Positions 48,084 to 56,957 of a stretch of 64,000 nucleotides of DNA are shown here, one piece after another (the first letter of the stretch is position 1; the number at the start of each line of letters is the position of its first letter). Source of the stretch: Xanthomonas hortorum pv. pelargonii (GTDB taxonomy: Bacteria > Pseudomonadota > Gammaproteobacteria > Xanthomonadales > Xanthomonadaceae); NCBI RefSeq assembly GCF_024499015.1, contig NZ_CP098604.1, forward strand, positions 2,914,001-2,978,000, given 5' to 3'. Below the pieces are notes generated by a model. It was not told the origin of the DNA. It did not search any database and saw only the letters and a program-made list of their open reading frames with translations. A program made the translations under genes and the position numbers.

Positions 48084-48197
48084 GTCGTGGCATTGCGACA
48101 TGGGCGCAAGGCTGGAATTGGAACAGGGGCCAGCCGCGCGTGCGATGGGGTAGCGTAAGGGTCGGTAGTCGGGGGACTGCCGACCCTTATTTTTTTC
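48084..48197 (+). ncRNA. candidate small RNA with G-rich loops
   Basis: A -35-like TTGGCA (48049-48054) and a -10-like CCTAAT (48072-48077), 17 bp apart, would start a transcript near 48084. It would end at the strong terminator 48156-48197, giving ~115 nt. The Clp site is centred ~65 bp upstream of that start, close to class-I activator geometry. Predicted hairpins expose GGGG runs (ACAGGGGCC, ATGGGGTA, TCGGGGGA). There is no protein-coding frame. Confidence 0.45.
48156..48197 (+). terminator. rho-independent terminator
   Basis: TAAGGGTCGGTAGTC-GGGG-GACTGCCGACCCTTA forms a 15-bp stem with one G-U pair, followed by a T-run. It points to plus-strand transcription although no annotated plus-strand gene precedes it. 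Confidence 0.9.
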
Positions 48198-48272
48198 TGC
48201 GGTTGGCACCGCTGCCGATGCGCTCTGCCAGGCTGATGCGGTCAGGCGCTGCCAGGTTAAGCAGAAGGACAA

Positions 48273-48308
48273 ACGCATAAAGCCCCGGCATGCCGGGGCT
48301 TTATGCGT
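48273..48308. repeat. 36-bp perfect palindrome
   Basis: ACGCATAAAGCCCCGGCA followed immediately by its exact reverse complement, with AAAGCCCCGG / CCGGGGCTTT in the stem. It resembles a bidirectional terminator, but no T-run extends beyond the stem. Confidence 0.8.
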
Positions 48309-48506
48309 TGAAGGCGCCGATATCCGACAGGGCCGGAACAGGGGGGATCCAGATTTCCCTGTCGGACATCGACATAAGTCAGTCGTTGGAACGCGTCAGG
48401 TCAAAAAATGACGTGGCGGGTCACAGAGCACCTAGCTTGCAACCAAGTGCCGGCTGAACGCAAGCCCCCAATCTATCCATTTGTGGGCCGCGTCGCAGTC
48501 AGCAAC

Positions 48507-48989
48507 TCAGGGGATCTGCTCACGGGTAGTGCGGGGTGCGGTCTGCCGTTGAATCTGCCGGATCACCCCAGGCGGCGCACCGATGCGTGCGGGCGGCCGC
48601 GACGGCGGAGCGCCGGTTGCCGGTGGACGATTGGGCTGCTGCGGACGCGGGCCATTGGGGCGGGGACCGTTCGGACGCGGGCCATTGTGATACGAGCCGT
48701 TCGGGCGCGGCGGCCGGTACTGTGGGCGCCGATCGTTCTGCCGGTAGTAGTAGCCGCCACCGCCGCGATAGACCGGATACACCGGGTAGTCGTACAACCC
48801 GATCGAACCGGCGCCATAGGGGTTGCCGTACGGATTGCCGTAGAAATACGGCGAGTAACCAGGCGGGTAGCGATACTGTACGGCCGGAGCGCCACGGTAA
48901 TAGCCGCCCGACCCACCGCCGGTGTAGTCGTAAGTCGCGCAGCCGCTCAGAGCCAGTAGCCCGGCGGCGAAGATCAGACGGAATTTCAT
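48507..48989 (-). CDS. Tyr/Gly/Pro-rich lipoprotein
   Basis: 160 residues from ATG 48989. Lipoprotein signal with lipobox LSGC (LLALSGCATY), then low-complexity sequence rich in Tyr and Gly (NPYGNPYGAG, GGGGYYYRQN), repeats of NGPRPNGPRP, and a Pro/Arg-rich tail ending RTTREQIP. Probably cell-envelope located. No family recognised. The frame is open far upstream, but the ATG with lipobox is decisive. Confidence 0.8.
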   Translation of the reverse strand: MKFRLIFAAGLLALSGCATYDYTGGGSGGYYRGAPAVQYRYPPGYSPYFYGNPYGNPYGAGSIGLYDYPVYPVYRGGGGYYYRQNDRRPQYRPPRPNGSYHNGPRPNGPRPNGPRPQQPNRPPATGAPPSRPPARIGAPPGVIRQIQRQTAPRTTREQIP

Positions 48990-49145
48990 GGATGGTGCCC
49001 TCCTGCAACCATGGTCCCACTTTCGAACCGATGCATTGAATCGGTCCTTAACTGTGTCGCTATGTGGCGCTTTTTCATCGATCCAGCATGCGCGGGAATT
49101 GTGCGCGCAACCGTGAAGAGTGGGGGATACGTTAATCTTGCAGGC

Positions 49146-50105
49146 ATGATCGAGACGGTTTCTCTTGCCCATTCCGACGTCCTGCAAGCCGCTGCGCGCA
49201 TCGCGCCGCAGTGCGCGCCGACACCGTTGCTGACCTCGCACAGCCTGGATGCGCTCTGCGGCGCGCAGGTGTTCTTCAAGGCCGAACACCTGCAGCGCAG
49301 CGGCGCCTTCAAGTTCCGCGGCGCCTGCAATGCGGTGTGGTCGTTGCCCGAGGAGCTGGCCGCGCGCGGCGTGGTCACGCATTCGTCCGGCAACCACGGC
49401 GCCGCCTTGGCGCTGGCCGCGCGCACCCGTGGCATCGGTTGCCATGTAGTGGTGCCGGAGGGTGCGGTGGCCGCCAAGTTGGCCAATATTTCCCGGCACG
49501 GTGCCACGCTATGGCGCTGCGCGCCGACCATCGCCGCGCGCGAGCAGCTGTGCGCGGAAGTGCAGGCCAGCAGCGGCGCGACGCTGGTCCATCCCTACAC
49601 CGACCCGGCCGTGATCGCCGGGCAGGGCACCGCCACGCTGGAGCTGTTGCACCAGAGCGGCGGGCTGGACGTGCTGGTGGCGCCGGTCGGCGGCGGCGGG
49701 CTGGCTGCCGGTGCGGCCTTGGCGCTGCAGGCCGCGCCGGGGTGCGCACTGGTGCTGGCCGAGCCCAGCGGCGCGGCCGACACCGCGCGCTCGCTGGCGG
49801 CAGGCGAGCGCCTGGTCGATTTTGTCCCCGACACCATTTGCGACGGCCTGCGCGGCACCCTGGGCGCACCGAATTTCGCGCTGTTGCAGGCGGCCGGCGC
49901 GCAGGTGATCACTGTGGACGATGCCGCGGTGGTGCAGGCGATGCGGCTGATCTGGCAGGTGCTCAAACAAGTCGTGGAGCCGTCCTCGGCGATTGCGCTG
50001 GCTGCGGTGCTGGCCGACCCGGCGCGCTTTGCCGGGCGCCGGGTCGGGCTGATCCTGTCCGGCGGCAATGTCGATCTGGACGCGCTGCCATGGGCCGCGG
50101 CGTGA
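49146..50105 (+). CDS. PLP-dependent serine/threonine dehydratase-like protein
   Basis: 319 residues from ATG 49146. Fold-type II PLP enzyme: Schiff-base Lys in SGAFKFRGA, THSSGNHGAALA, and the tetraglycine loop GGGGLAAG. Without the regulatory domain of biosynthetic IlvA, so closer to catabolic threonine/serine dehydratase or serine racemase. The next gene overlaps its 3' end by 16 bp. Confidence 0.85.
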   Translation: MIETVSLAHSDVLQAAARIAPQCAPTPLLTSHSLDALCGAQVFFKAEHLQRSGAFKFRGACNAVWSLPEELAARGVVTHSSGNHGAALALAARTRGIGCHVVVPEGAVAAKLANISRHGATLWRCAPTIAAREQLCAEVQASSGATLVHPYTDPAVIAGQGTATLELLHQSGGLDVLVAPVGGGGLAAGAALALQAAPGCALVLAEPSGAADTARSLAAGERLVDFVPDTICDGLRGTLGAPNFALLQAAGAQVITVDDAAVVQAMRLIWQVLKQVVEPSSAIALAAVLADPARFAGRRVGLILSGGNVDLDALPWAAA

Positions 50106-50707
50106 GCAGGCGCTCGCGCGGGCTCGGCCTGTGGGGCTGGGGCTGGCGGTTGTGCATGCTGGCGGCGATCTGGCTGGTGGGCGTGGCGGGCTGGATCGTG
50201 TGGATCGGCGACCGCGACCAGGCCGCGCCGGCCGATGTGATCATCGTGCTGGGCGCGGCCGCCTACGACGCGCGGCCTTCGCCGGTGTTCGAAGAGCGCA
50301 TCCGGCATGCGCTGGATCTATACGCGCAGGGCTATGCGCCGCGGCTGTTGTTCACCGGCGGCTTCGGCAATGGCGCGCGCTTTGCCGAGTCGCAGGTCGC
50401 GCGGCGCTATGCGCTGCGTCACGGTATCCCGCCGGAAGCGATCGTGATCGAAACCGAATCACGCACCACCCGCCAGAACCTGCAGCAGGCGCGCGCGCTG
50501 ATGGAGCGCCACGGCATGCACCGGGCCATCATCGTCAGCGACCCGCTGCACATGGCGCGCGCGCTGCGGCTGAGCCAGGAGCTGGGCGTGGATGCGCTGG
50601 CCTCGTCCACCCCCAGCACGCGCTTTCGCAGCTTCCACACCAGCTGGCGCTTTCTGCTGCAGGAGGTCTATTACTTCCACCGCGACCTGGTGGTGCAGGG
50701 CGCCTGA
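50090..50707 (+). CDS. YdcF/SanA family (DUF218) membrane protein
   Basis: 205 residues from ATG 50090, inside the end of the dehydratase gene; a GTG four codons later is possible. One N-terminal membrane helix (LCMLAAIWLVGVAGWIVWIG), then the DUF218 domain: VIIVLGAAAYDARPSP, RLLFTGGFG, ESRTTRQNLQ and VSDPLHMARA. Related proteins (SanA, ElyC) affect cell-envelope integrity; biochemical role unclear. Confidence 0.87.
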   Translation: MGRGVSRRSRGLGLWGWGWRLCMLAAIWLVGVAGWIVWIGDRDQAAPADVIIVLGAAAYDARPSPVFEERIRHALDLYAQGYAPRLLFTGGFGNGARFAESQVARRYALRHGIPPEAIVIETESRTTRQNLQQARALMERHGMHRAIIVSDPLHMARALRLSQELGVDALASSTPSTRFRSFHTSWRFLLQEVYYFHRDLVVQGA

Positions 50708-50786
50708 TGCCGGGTCTGCGGCGCGCGATAACGTTGCAGTGCAAGACGCGCTCTATGATGCGGCTTTCCCAGCGGCAGGTTCGAGC

Positions 50787-51206
50787 ATGAGCGAGAGCAA
50801 TCGGCAACGCGCCACCGGCCTGGTTCAGGCCTACTACGAAGCATTCAACCGCGGCGAGTGGGACGCCATGTTGGCGTTCCTGGCCGACGACGTTGCGCAC
50901 GACCTCAATCAGGGGCCGCGCGAGATCGGCCGGGCGGAATTCGCCGCCTTCCTGCAGCGCATGAACGACAGTTACCGCGAGCAGTTGCGCGACATCGTGA
51001 TCACCGCCAACGAGGACGGCACCCGGGTCGGCGCCGAGTACGTGGTGCACGGGGTCTACCACACCACCGACGAAGGCTTGCCGGAGGCCAACGGGCAGAC
51101 CTACGTGCTGCCGGGTGGTGCGTTCTTCGATGTGCGCGACGGCAAGCTCACCCGCGTCACCAACTACTACAACCTGCAGGAATGGATCGCGCAGGTCTCG
51201 CGCTGA
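50787..51206 (+). CDS. SnoaL-like / ketosteroid-isomerase-related protein
   Basis: 139 residues. NTF2-like fold: N-terminal VQAYYEAFNRGEWDAMLAFL and C-terminal GGAFFDVRDGKLTRVTNYYNL, as in the ketosteroid-isomerase-related subfamily. Cytosolic. Substrate unknown. REP-like hairpins follow. Confidence 0.82.
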   Translation: MSESNRQRATGLVQAYYEAFNRGEWDAMLAFLADDVAHDLNQGPREIGRAEFAAFLQRMNDSYREQLRDIVITANEDGTRVGAEYVVHGVYHTTDEGLPEANGQTYVLPGGAFFDVRDGKLTRVTNYYNLQEWIAQVSR

Positions 51207-51234
51207 TTGCATCGACCGGCACGGGCTAGACCTG

Positions 51235-51304
51235 CGTAGGAGCGCACCTGGGCGCGATGAGGCGCTACCGGGAATGCTTGGTCGCGCCCGGGTGCGCTCC
51301 TACG
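51235..51304. repeat. REP-like hairpin 1
   Basis: CGTAGGAGCGCACC(T)GGGCGCGA and its complement (ending GCTCCTACG) enclose ~23 bases. The GTAGGAGCG start is typical of REP elements in Xanthomonadaceae and Pseudomonas. Confidence 0.85.
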
Positions 51305-51340
51305 TGGTTGGTGCGGTAGTGCGGCCGGACCTATGCCTAT

Positions 51341-51408
51341 GTAGGAGCGCGCTTGCGCGCGATAAGGCTTTCTCGGTAACGCTTCATCGCACGCAAGCGC
51401 GCTCCTAC
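51341..51408. repeat. REP-like hairpin 2
   Basis: GTAGGAGCGCGCTTGCG(C)GCGAT pairs with ATCGCACGCAAGCGCGCTCCTAC. It repeats hairpin 1 with altered but complementary arms, 36 bp downstream, between convergent genes. Confidence 0.85.
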
Positions 51409-51424
51409 GCGGTCGGTCTTGGCG

Positions 51425-52330
51425 CTACAGCAACACGATGCCGACCACTACCAGCACGAAGATGCCCCATTTGAGCGTCTGGTACAGCGGGTTGTTGCGT
51501 TCCTTCAAGGCCTTGGCTTTCAGGCGGCCGGCGTAGAAATAGCGGAACACGCGGTTGATGCCGCCGGTCTTGTCGCCTTCCTGATTGGGCGAGGCGCCGG
51601 CCGAGAGCAGGCTGCGGCCGACGAAGCGGTTCACCGCCGCCGCCCAGCGCCAGCGCATCGGGCGCTCGATGTCGCAGAACAGGATGATGCGGTCCTGGTC
51701 GGTGTCGTTGCGCGCGGAGTGGATATAGGTCTCGTCGAACATGGTCCATTCGCCATCGCGCCAGCTGTGACGCTGGCCGTCGACGTCGATAAAGCAGCGG
51801 TCGTCGTTGGGCGTGGCCAGGCCCAGATGCAGGCGCATGGACCCGGCGAACGGGTCGCGGTGCGGGCGCAGTTCGCTGCCTGGCGGCAACTCGGCAAACA
51901 TCGCCGCCTTCACCGTGGGGATGGACTTCAGCAACGCGGTGGTCTGCGGGCACAGCTCGGCCGCCGACGGGTGCGCGGTGCCGTACCACTTCAGATAGAA
52001 GCGCTTCCAGCCACGGCGAAAAAACGAGTTGAAGCCGATGTCGGTGTAGCCGTCGGCGGCGCGGATCTTCTGCATCTGCTGCAGGGCCACCGCTTCATCG
52101 CGGATCAGCGACCAGTTGGCGCGCAACGGCGCCAGCTCCGGGAATTCCTTGCCGGGGTCGATGAAGGGCGTGGTCGGCACGCGCGAACACAGATACATCA
52201 GCGTGTTGATCGGCGCCATGAAGGTGGAATGGTCCAGCAGCTGCCGGCTGAGCCGGTGCCGCACGCGACCGCGGTAATGGATGTACAGCGCCGATGCGAT
52301 GAACAGCGCGATGATGAGCCACTTCAACAT
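51425..52330 (-). CDS. lpxO: LpxO-like Fe(II)/2-oxoglutarate dioxygenase (lipid A hydroxylase)
   Basis: 301 residues from ATG 52330, the start used by the family (MLKWLIIALFIASALYIHYRG, one N-terminal membrane helix). A second membrane segment ends the protein (WGIFVLVVVGIVLL). The aspartyl/asparaginyl hydroxylase core has LRPHRDPFAGSMRLHLGL and GQRHSWRDGEWTMFDETYIHSARN. LpxO hydroxylates the secondary acyl chain of lipid A at the inner membrane. The symbol is by similarity. Confidence 0.85.
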   Translation of the reverse strand: MLKWLIIALFIASALYIHYRGRVRHRLSRQLLDHSTFMAPINTLMYLCSRVPTTPFIDPGKEFPELAPLRANWSLIRDEAVALQQMQKIRAADGYTDIGFNSFFRRGWKRFYLKWYGTAHPSAAELCPQTTALLKSIPTVKAAMFAELPPGSELRPHRDPFAGSMRLHLGLATPNDDRCFIDVDGQRHSWRDGEWTMFDETYIHSARNDTDQDRIILFCDIERPMRWRWAAAVNRFVGRSLLSAGASPNQEGDKTGGINRVFRYFYAGRLKAKALKERNNPLYQTLKWGIFVLVVVGIVLL

Positions 52331-52674
52331 GTAGAAGGCCGATTGGGGAGCGGGAGCCGCAAACGCAAGAGCGGGGATCAAAACGACGATGCAGCCGGCG
52401 GACGTTGCCGGTGCTCGGAACCTGCATGTACTGCACACGTACACACCGGTTCCTCCGCGCCGTCTGCACGCACCTGACGACTGCTTGCCACGTTTTGCCA
52501 GCCACTCTGGTTGAGGCGTTGAACAAGGCGAGCCGTCACAGGAACATGCGGCCGTTAACTAATGAATTCTACCGGGTGTCGCCGCCGAGCCTGACAGGTC
52601 GGCATTGGCATCGGCCCAAGATTGTGTGTCTCACCGGCAGCAGGTGTATTGCGGCCAGCGATCTGTACCGCCGC
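52331..52674. other. intergenic region
   Basis: About 340 bp between the lpxO start and the bioC stop, both genes on the minus strand. No convincing gene or repeat seen. Confidence 0.5.
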
Positions 52675-53559
52675 TCAGTCGATGCGGCGGCGGATCGGGA
52701 TCGAGGCCAACGGTACGCTGGCGATGTCGTGCCCTTGTTCGCGGATCGGCGCGCCCGGTGCCGGTGCCCAGGCGTGCGCATAGATCACTTCCCAGGAGCT
52801 GGGCAAGGTGCCGTCCGGCCGCCGTAACGGCTCGTAGGCGGCGCTGGCGGCGGCGAAGCGGCCGCGTCCGGTCAGGGTGGCGCGGCGATCGCTGAGCGCG
52901 TTGGTCGCGCCCATCGCCCGCAGCTCGCGCATCAAGGCGGGCAGGTCGTTATAGGTCAGCGTAAACAGGTCGCGGTCCAGCACCGGGTCGCGGAAGCCGG
53001 ACATCAGCAAGGCATCGCCGAATTGCGCGATCGGCGGAAACCTGCTCACGTGCGGGGCCGGGTCGGCCTGGGCGAAGGCTTCGCGCAGTTCGATCAGTGT
53101 TTCCGGGCCGAAGGTGGAGCACAGCAACAGCCCGCCCGGTCTCAGCGCGCGGCGGAAGCCGGCGAACACCGCCGGCAGGTCTTCCACCCACTGCAGGCAC
53201 AGATTGCTGAAGATCACATCCACGCTGCCATCGGCCACAGGCAAGGCGCGCGCATCGGCGCAGACCTGTGCGAACGGTTTCCACCAGCCCGCGGCCTTGC
53301 GCGCCTGGCGCAGCATCGGCATGGCCTGATCCAGGGCGATCACCTGCGCCTTGGGCCAGCGTTTCTTGATCGCGCCGCTGGCATGGCCGGGGCCGGCGCC
53401 GACATCCAGCACCACCTTGGGCAGCTGGTCGTCAAAGTAGTCGAGCGATTCGAGCAGGCGCGTTTCCGCTTCGCGCTGCAGCGCGGCGGCGGCGGCATAG
53501 CTGCTGGCGGCACGCGCAAAGGCGCGCCGGACGTGGCGAGGGTCGAAGGTACTGTTCAT
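52675..53559 (-). CDS. bioC: malonyl-ACP O-methyltransferase
   Basis: 294 residues from ATG 53559, matching the family start (MNSTFDPRHVRRAFARAASSY). SAM-binding motif VVLDVGAGPGHASG (~48-61), then FSNLCLQWVEDLPAVF typical of BioC. It masks malonyl-ACP as a methyl ester to start pimelate synthesis for biotin. Last gene of the bio cluster on this strand. Confidence 0.95.
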   Translation of the reverse strand: MNSTFDPRHVRRAFARAASSYAAAAALQREAETRLLESLDYFDDQLPKVVLDVGAGPGHASGAIKKRWPKAQVIALDQAMPMLRQARKAAGWWKPFAQVCADARALPVADGSVDVIFSNLCLQWVEDLPAVFAGFRRALRPGGLLLCSTFGPETLIELREAFAQADPAPHVSRFPPIAQFGDALLMSGFRDPVLDRDLFTLTYNDLPALMRELRAMGATNALSDRRATLTGRGRFAAASAAYEPLRRPDGTLPSSWEVIYAHAWAPAPGAPIREQGHDIASVPLASIPIRRRID

Positions 53560-53772
53560 TGCGGGGCTATTGTCGCCGCTGCGCGCGGCGGAGGGAATCG
53601 ATGTGTGGTGTGGCGTGGCAATCGGCATGGAGAGCTCTGCACGCGGTCGCTCTGCCAGCGACTGCGTGGCGACCGCAATGGACCGGCACTGTGTTTCGAC
53701 ACGCCGAGTCGTGGCCGAAAACAACCGCGACGTCCGCTGCGGTCGCCACAACCTCCGCGTGGCCGACGCGCT

Positions 53773-54555
53773 CTAGAACGTGCCCGGGTAGCTGCCGCCG
53801 TCGATCAGCAGGTTCTGCCCGGTGATGTAGCCGGCCTGCGCGCTGCACAGAAACGCGCAGGCAGCGCCGAATTCGTCCGGCTCGCCGAAGCGCCCGGCCG
53901 GGATGCCCGCGCGCTTGCGCTCGGCGACGTCCTCGGCGGTGCCGCCTTGCTGTTGCGCGATCACGGCGAAGTTGCCGCGCAGCCGGTCGGTGGCGAACTG
54001 GCCGGGCAGCAGATTGTTGATGGTGACGTTATCGGCGACCGTGCTGCGCGCCAGCCCGGCGACGAAGCCGGTGAGGCCGGCGCGTGCGCCGTTGGACAGG
54101 CCCAGGATGTCGATCGGCGCCTTCACCGCGCTGGAGGTGATGTTGACGATGCGGCCGAAGCGCCGTGCGCGCATCGCATCGACGCTGGCGCGGATCAGTT
54201 CGATCGGCGCCAGCATGTTGGCATCCAGCGCGCGTAACCAGTCCTCGCGTTCCCACTGCCGAAAATCGCCGGGCGGCGGGCCACCGGCGTTGTTGATTAG
54301 GATATCGACCTGCGGGCAGGCGGCAAGCGCATCGGTGCGTCCCTGCGGGGTGGCGATATCGGCCACCACGCTGCGCACCTCGCCGGCACCTGGCAGCGCG
54401 CGCAACGCATCGGCCGACTGCTCCAATGCATCGCGCCCGCGCGCGACGATCACCACGTTCACCCCTTCGCTGACCAGCGCGCGTGCGCAGCCCAGCCCCA
54501 AGCCTTTGCTGGCGGCGCAGACCAGTGCCCAACGTCCGGCGATGCCCAAGTCCAT
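53773..54555 (-). CDS. atypical short-chain dehydrogenase in the biotin cluster
   Basis: 260 residues. SDR fold: nucleotide site CAASKGLGLGCARALV, NNAGGPP, and a C-terminal ITGQNLLIDGGSYPG. The catalytic YxxxK is replaced: after ITSSAVKAPIDILGL the expected Tyr and Lys positions hold Ser and Arg (SNGAR). Relatives with the same change exist in other bacteria. It lies between bioH and bioC, 44 bp from bioH. A biotin role is suggested only by position. Confidence 0.85.
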   Translation of the reverse strand: MDLGIAGRWALVCAASKGLGLGCARALVSEGVNVVIVARGRDALEQSADALRALPGAGEVRSVVADIATPQGRTDALAACPQVDILINNAGGPPPGDFRQWEREDWLRALDANMLAPIELIRASVDAMRARRFGRIVNITSSAVKAPIDILGLSNGARAGLTGFVAGLARSTVADNVTINNLLPGQFATDRLRGNFAVIAQQQGGTAEDVAERKRAGIPAGRFGEPDEFGAACAFLCSAQAGYITGQNLLIDGGSYPGTF

Positions 54556-54599
54556 GCGCTGCTCCCTCGATCAGTGAATTGGCATGATCGGCGATCCGC

Positions 54600-55361
54600 T
54601 CACGGTACGGACGCAACGAAGCGTTGCAGCGCCTCGCTCACTTGATCGGCGTGGCCGAGAAACGGCGCGTGTCCGCCACCGGCGATGGTGAGTGATTGCG
54701 CATGCGGGGCCAGGGCCGCAGCTGCGTGCATGCCGGCTGCCGGAACCAGGCGATCGCGTTGGCCGGCAATCCACAGACTGGGGCGTACGAGTTTCGGCAG
54801 CGCGCGGCGCAGGTCGGTGCGTTCCAGCAGGCTCAGGCCTTGTTGCAAGGCGTCGGCGGCCGGTTCGCTGCGCGCAACCAGCGTCTCGCGCAGGCTGCGC
54901 AGCTCGGCGCGGGCATGCGCCGAGCCCAGCGTGTCCAGCGCCAGAAAGCGCTCTAGGGTGCCGCGATAATCGCGCGACAAGTCCTGGCCAAATTGCACGA
55001 ACACCTCGCGTTCGACCGCCTCCGGCCAATCGTTGCCACGCACGAACCGCGGCGTGGCCGCGATCATCGCCAGCCCGCGCACCTGCGGTTGGGTGGCGGC
55101 GGCATGCAGCGCGAACAAGCCGCCCAACGACCAGCCGATCCACACTGCCGGCGGCGTGGCGGCGGCGATGTCGGCGACCACGTACGGCAGCGCAAATGGC
55201 GTGCTCTCGTCGCGGCTGAAACCGTGCCCGGGCAGGTCTACCAGATGCAGTTGATAGTGCGGCGCCAGCCGCTCCACCAGCGGTGCAAACACGCCGCCGT
55301 GCAGCGCCCAACCGTGCAGAAGAACCAGTGCAGGCCCGTGGCCGATGACGTCGATATGCAT
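54600..55361 (-). CDS. bioH: pimeloyl-ACP methyl ester esterase
   Basis: 253 residues from ATG 55361. Alpha/beta hydrolase with S78 in WIGWSLGG, Asp in GQRDRLVPA and His in GGGHAPFLGH. It removes the methyl group from pimeloyl-ACP ester, ending the BioC-started pathway. It follows bioF on the same strand, ~290 bp downstream. Confidence 0.93.
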   Translation of the reverse strand: MHIDVIGHGPALVLLHGWALHGGVFAPLVERLAPHYQLHLVDLPGHGFSRDESTPFALPYVVADIAAATPPAVWIGWSLGGLFALHAAATQPQVRGLAMIAATPRFVRGNDWPEAVEREVFVQFGQDLSRDYRGTLERFLALDTLGSAHARAELRSLRETLVARSEPAADALQQGLSLLERTDLRRALPKLVRPSLWIAGQRDRLVPAAGMHAAAALAPHAQSLTIAGGGHAPFLGHADQVSEALQRFVASVP

Positions 55362-55653
55362 GCGCGCATTGTCGCCGATCGGCACGGATCGGCGTGCACA
55401 GATCCGCGCGGGAGGAGCTGTGAGTCTTGAGTCAGTGCATGGCGCTTGCGCGTGGCGCGTTGACCCTGGGATTCGAGCCAGTTCCGTTGCGTGCTCGCAT
55501 GACCATGACCATGACCATGACCGCGCCACTGATCCAGCAAGTGTCAGCTGGGCGTGGACTGCGCGTTCGGCACTGCAGTGGCCGGGTGATCCATGTCACC
55601 GCGCGCACCGGCTGCGCTGCCCGGCGGTTGCGCAGTCGTTTCGATCGCCGCCC

Positions 55654-56859
55654 TCAGGCGGAGGCGCGCAGCGGTTGCCGGCTCACCACATCGCGCGCCT
55701 GCACCAGGGCTTCGATCAACGCCTGCACCTGTTGCGGCGTGTGCAACGCAGACAGGGTGATGCGCAGACGCGCCTTGCCTTCGGGTACGGTGGGTGGGCG
55801 GATCGCACCGATCAAAAAGCCGGCCTGTTCCAGCGCAGCGGACATCGCCATCACCGTGGATTCTTCGCCGCACAGCAATGGCTGGATCGGTGTATCGGAG
55901 GCCATCAGTTCGAAGCCATACCTGCGTGCGCCATCGCGAAAACTGCCGATCAATTCGGTCAGCCGCGCACGCCGCCAGTCGTCGCGCCGCGCCAGGCGCA
56001 CGGCCGCCCGGGTCGCGGCGACCTGTGCCGGCGGCAATGCGGTGGTGTAGATGTACGGGCGCGCGGTTTCGGCCAGATGGCGCACCAGCGCTTCGTCGCC
56101 AACGACGACCGCGCCGTAGCCACCGAGCGCCTTGCCCAGGGTCACCAATTGCAGCGGCACTTCGGCCACGCCGAGCCCCGCATCGGCAACGCAACCGCGC
56201 CCTTGCGGGCCGAGCACGCCCACGCCATGCGCATCGTCGACGTAGAACAGCGCTTCCTGCATGCGCGCGACCAGACTCAATGCACGCAGCGGCGCAACGT
56301 CACCATCCATGCTGAAGACGCCATCGCTGGCCAGCATCGCCGCGCCTTCGGGCGCGCCCTTGAGCTGACGCATCGCACCTTCCACATCCAGATGCGGATA
56401 CCGCCGCAGCCGGCAGCCGGCCAGGCGTGTGGCATCGAGCAGGCTGGCGTGATTGAGCCGGTCCTGCACGCAGACATCGTCTTCTTCGCTGAGCAAGGCC
56501 TGCTGCACGGCCAGATTGGCGATAAAGCCGCTTCCGAACAGCAGCGCCGATGGATAGCCGAGCCAGTCGGCGATCTCGCGTTCGAGCGTTTCGTGCGCGG
56601 TGTGGTGGCCGCAGATCAGATGCGAGGCGGTGGCGCCGGCACCATCGCGCGCGGCGGCGTCCTGCAACGCGGCGACCACTTCGAACTGCTGCGACAGGCC
56701 CAGATAGTCGTTGGAGCAAAAACCTGTCAGCCAGCGGCCATCGATTTCCAGCCGCACGCCATCGCGGCGGCCCACCTGGCGCCGTACCCGTACCCGTTCC
56801 TGGGCCACACGCAACTTGCGCAGCGACGAAATCCGTTCGTGCAGATCGGGGCGAGCCAT
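55654..56859 (-). CDS. bioF: 8-amino-7-oxononanoate synthase
   Basis: 401 residues from ATG 56859; an ATG four codons upstream is possible. Alpha-oxoamine synthase family: [10 protein letters not shown], and the PLP lysine in [10 protein letters not shown] (~240). It condenses pimeloyl-ACP with L-alanine. 98 bp after bioB. Confidence 0.96.
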   Translation of the reverse strand: MARPDLHERISSLRKLRVAQERVRVRRQVGRRDGVRLEIDGRWLTGFCSNDYLGLSQQFEVVAALQDAAARDGAGATASHLICGHHTAHETLEREIADWLGYPSALLFGSGFIANLAVQQALLSEEDDVCVQDRLNHASLLDATRLAGCRLRRYPHLDVEGAMRQLKGAPEGAAMLASDGVFSMDGDVAPLRALSLVARMQEALFYVDDAHGVGVLGPQGRGCVADAGLGVAEVPLQLVTLGKALGGYGAVVVGDEALVRHLAETARPYIYTTALPPAQVAATRAAVRLARRDDWRRARLTELIGSFRDGARRYGFELMASDTPIQPLLCGEESTVMAMSAALEQAGFLIGAIRPPTVPEGKARLRITLSALHTPQQVQALIEALVQARDVVSRQPLRASA

Positions 56860-56957
56860 GGAGTCGTTCAACGGCGGGAAGGGCCGCTAGCGTAGCGTGC
56901 CCGGCTCAACGCGCCCAGCCGGCACCGACGATCGGTGCCGGCTGGGTGGAACTGCGG

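Larger units (their letters stand above)
47926..48506. other. intergenic region with regulatory palindromes and a candidate small RNA
   Basis: About 580 bp between mnmG (start) and the lipoprotein gene (stop). It holds a Clp-type site, a rho-independent terminator, a 36-bp perfect palindrome (all listed) and, at ~48327-48377, a further inverted repeat CCGACAGGG ... CCCTGTCGG. No protein gene is convincing. Confidence 0.8.

Noticed and set aside
48084..48197. Identity of the candidate small RNA with the known Xanthomonas sRNA sX13
   Set aside because: Similar length, but sX13 is known for C-rich loops; the plus strand here has G-rich loops and the terminator fixes that strand. The genomic location also does not fit what I recall.
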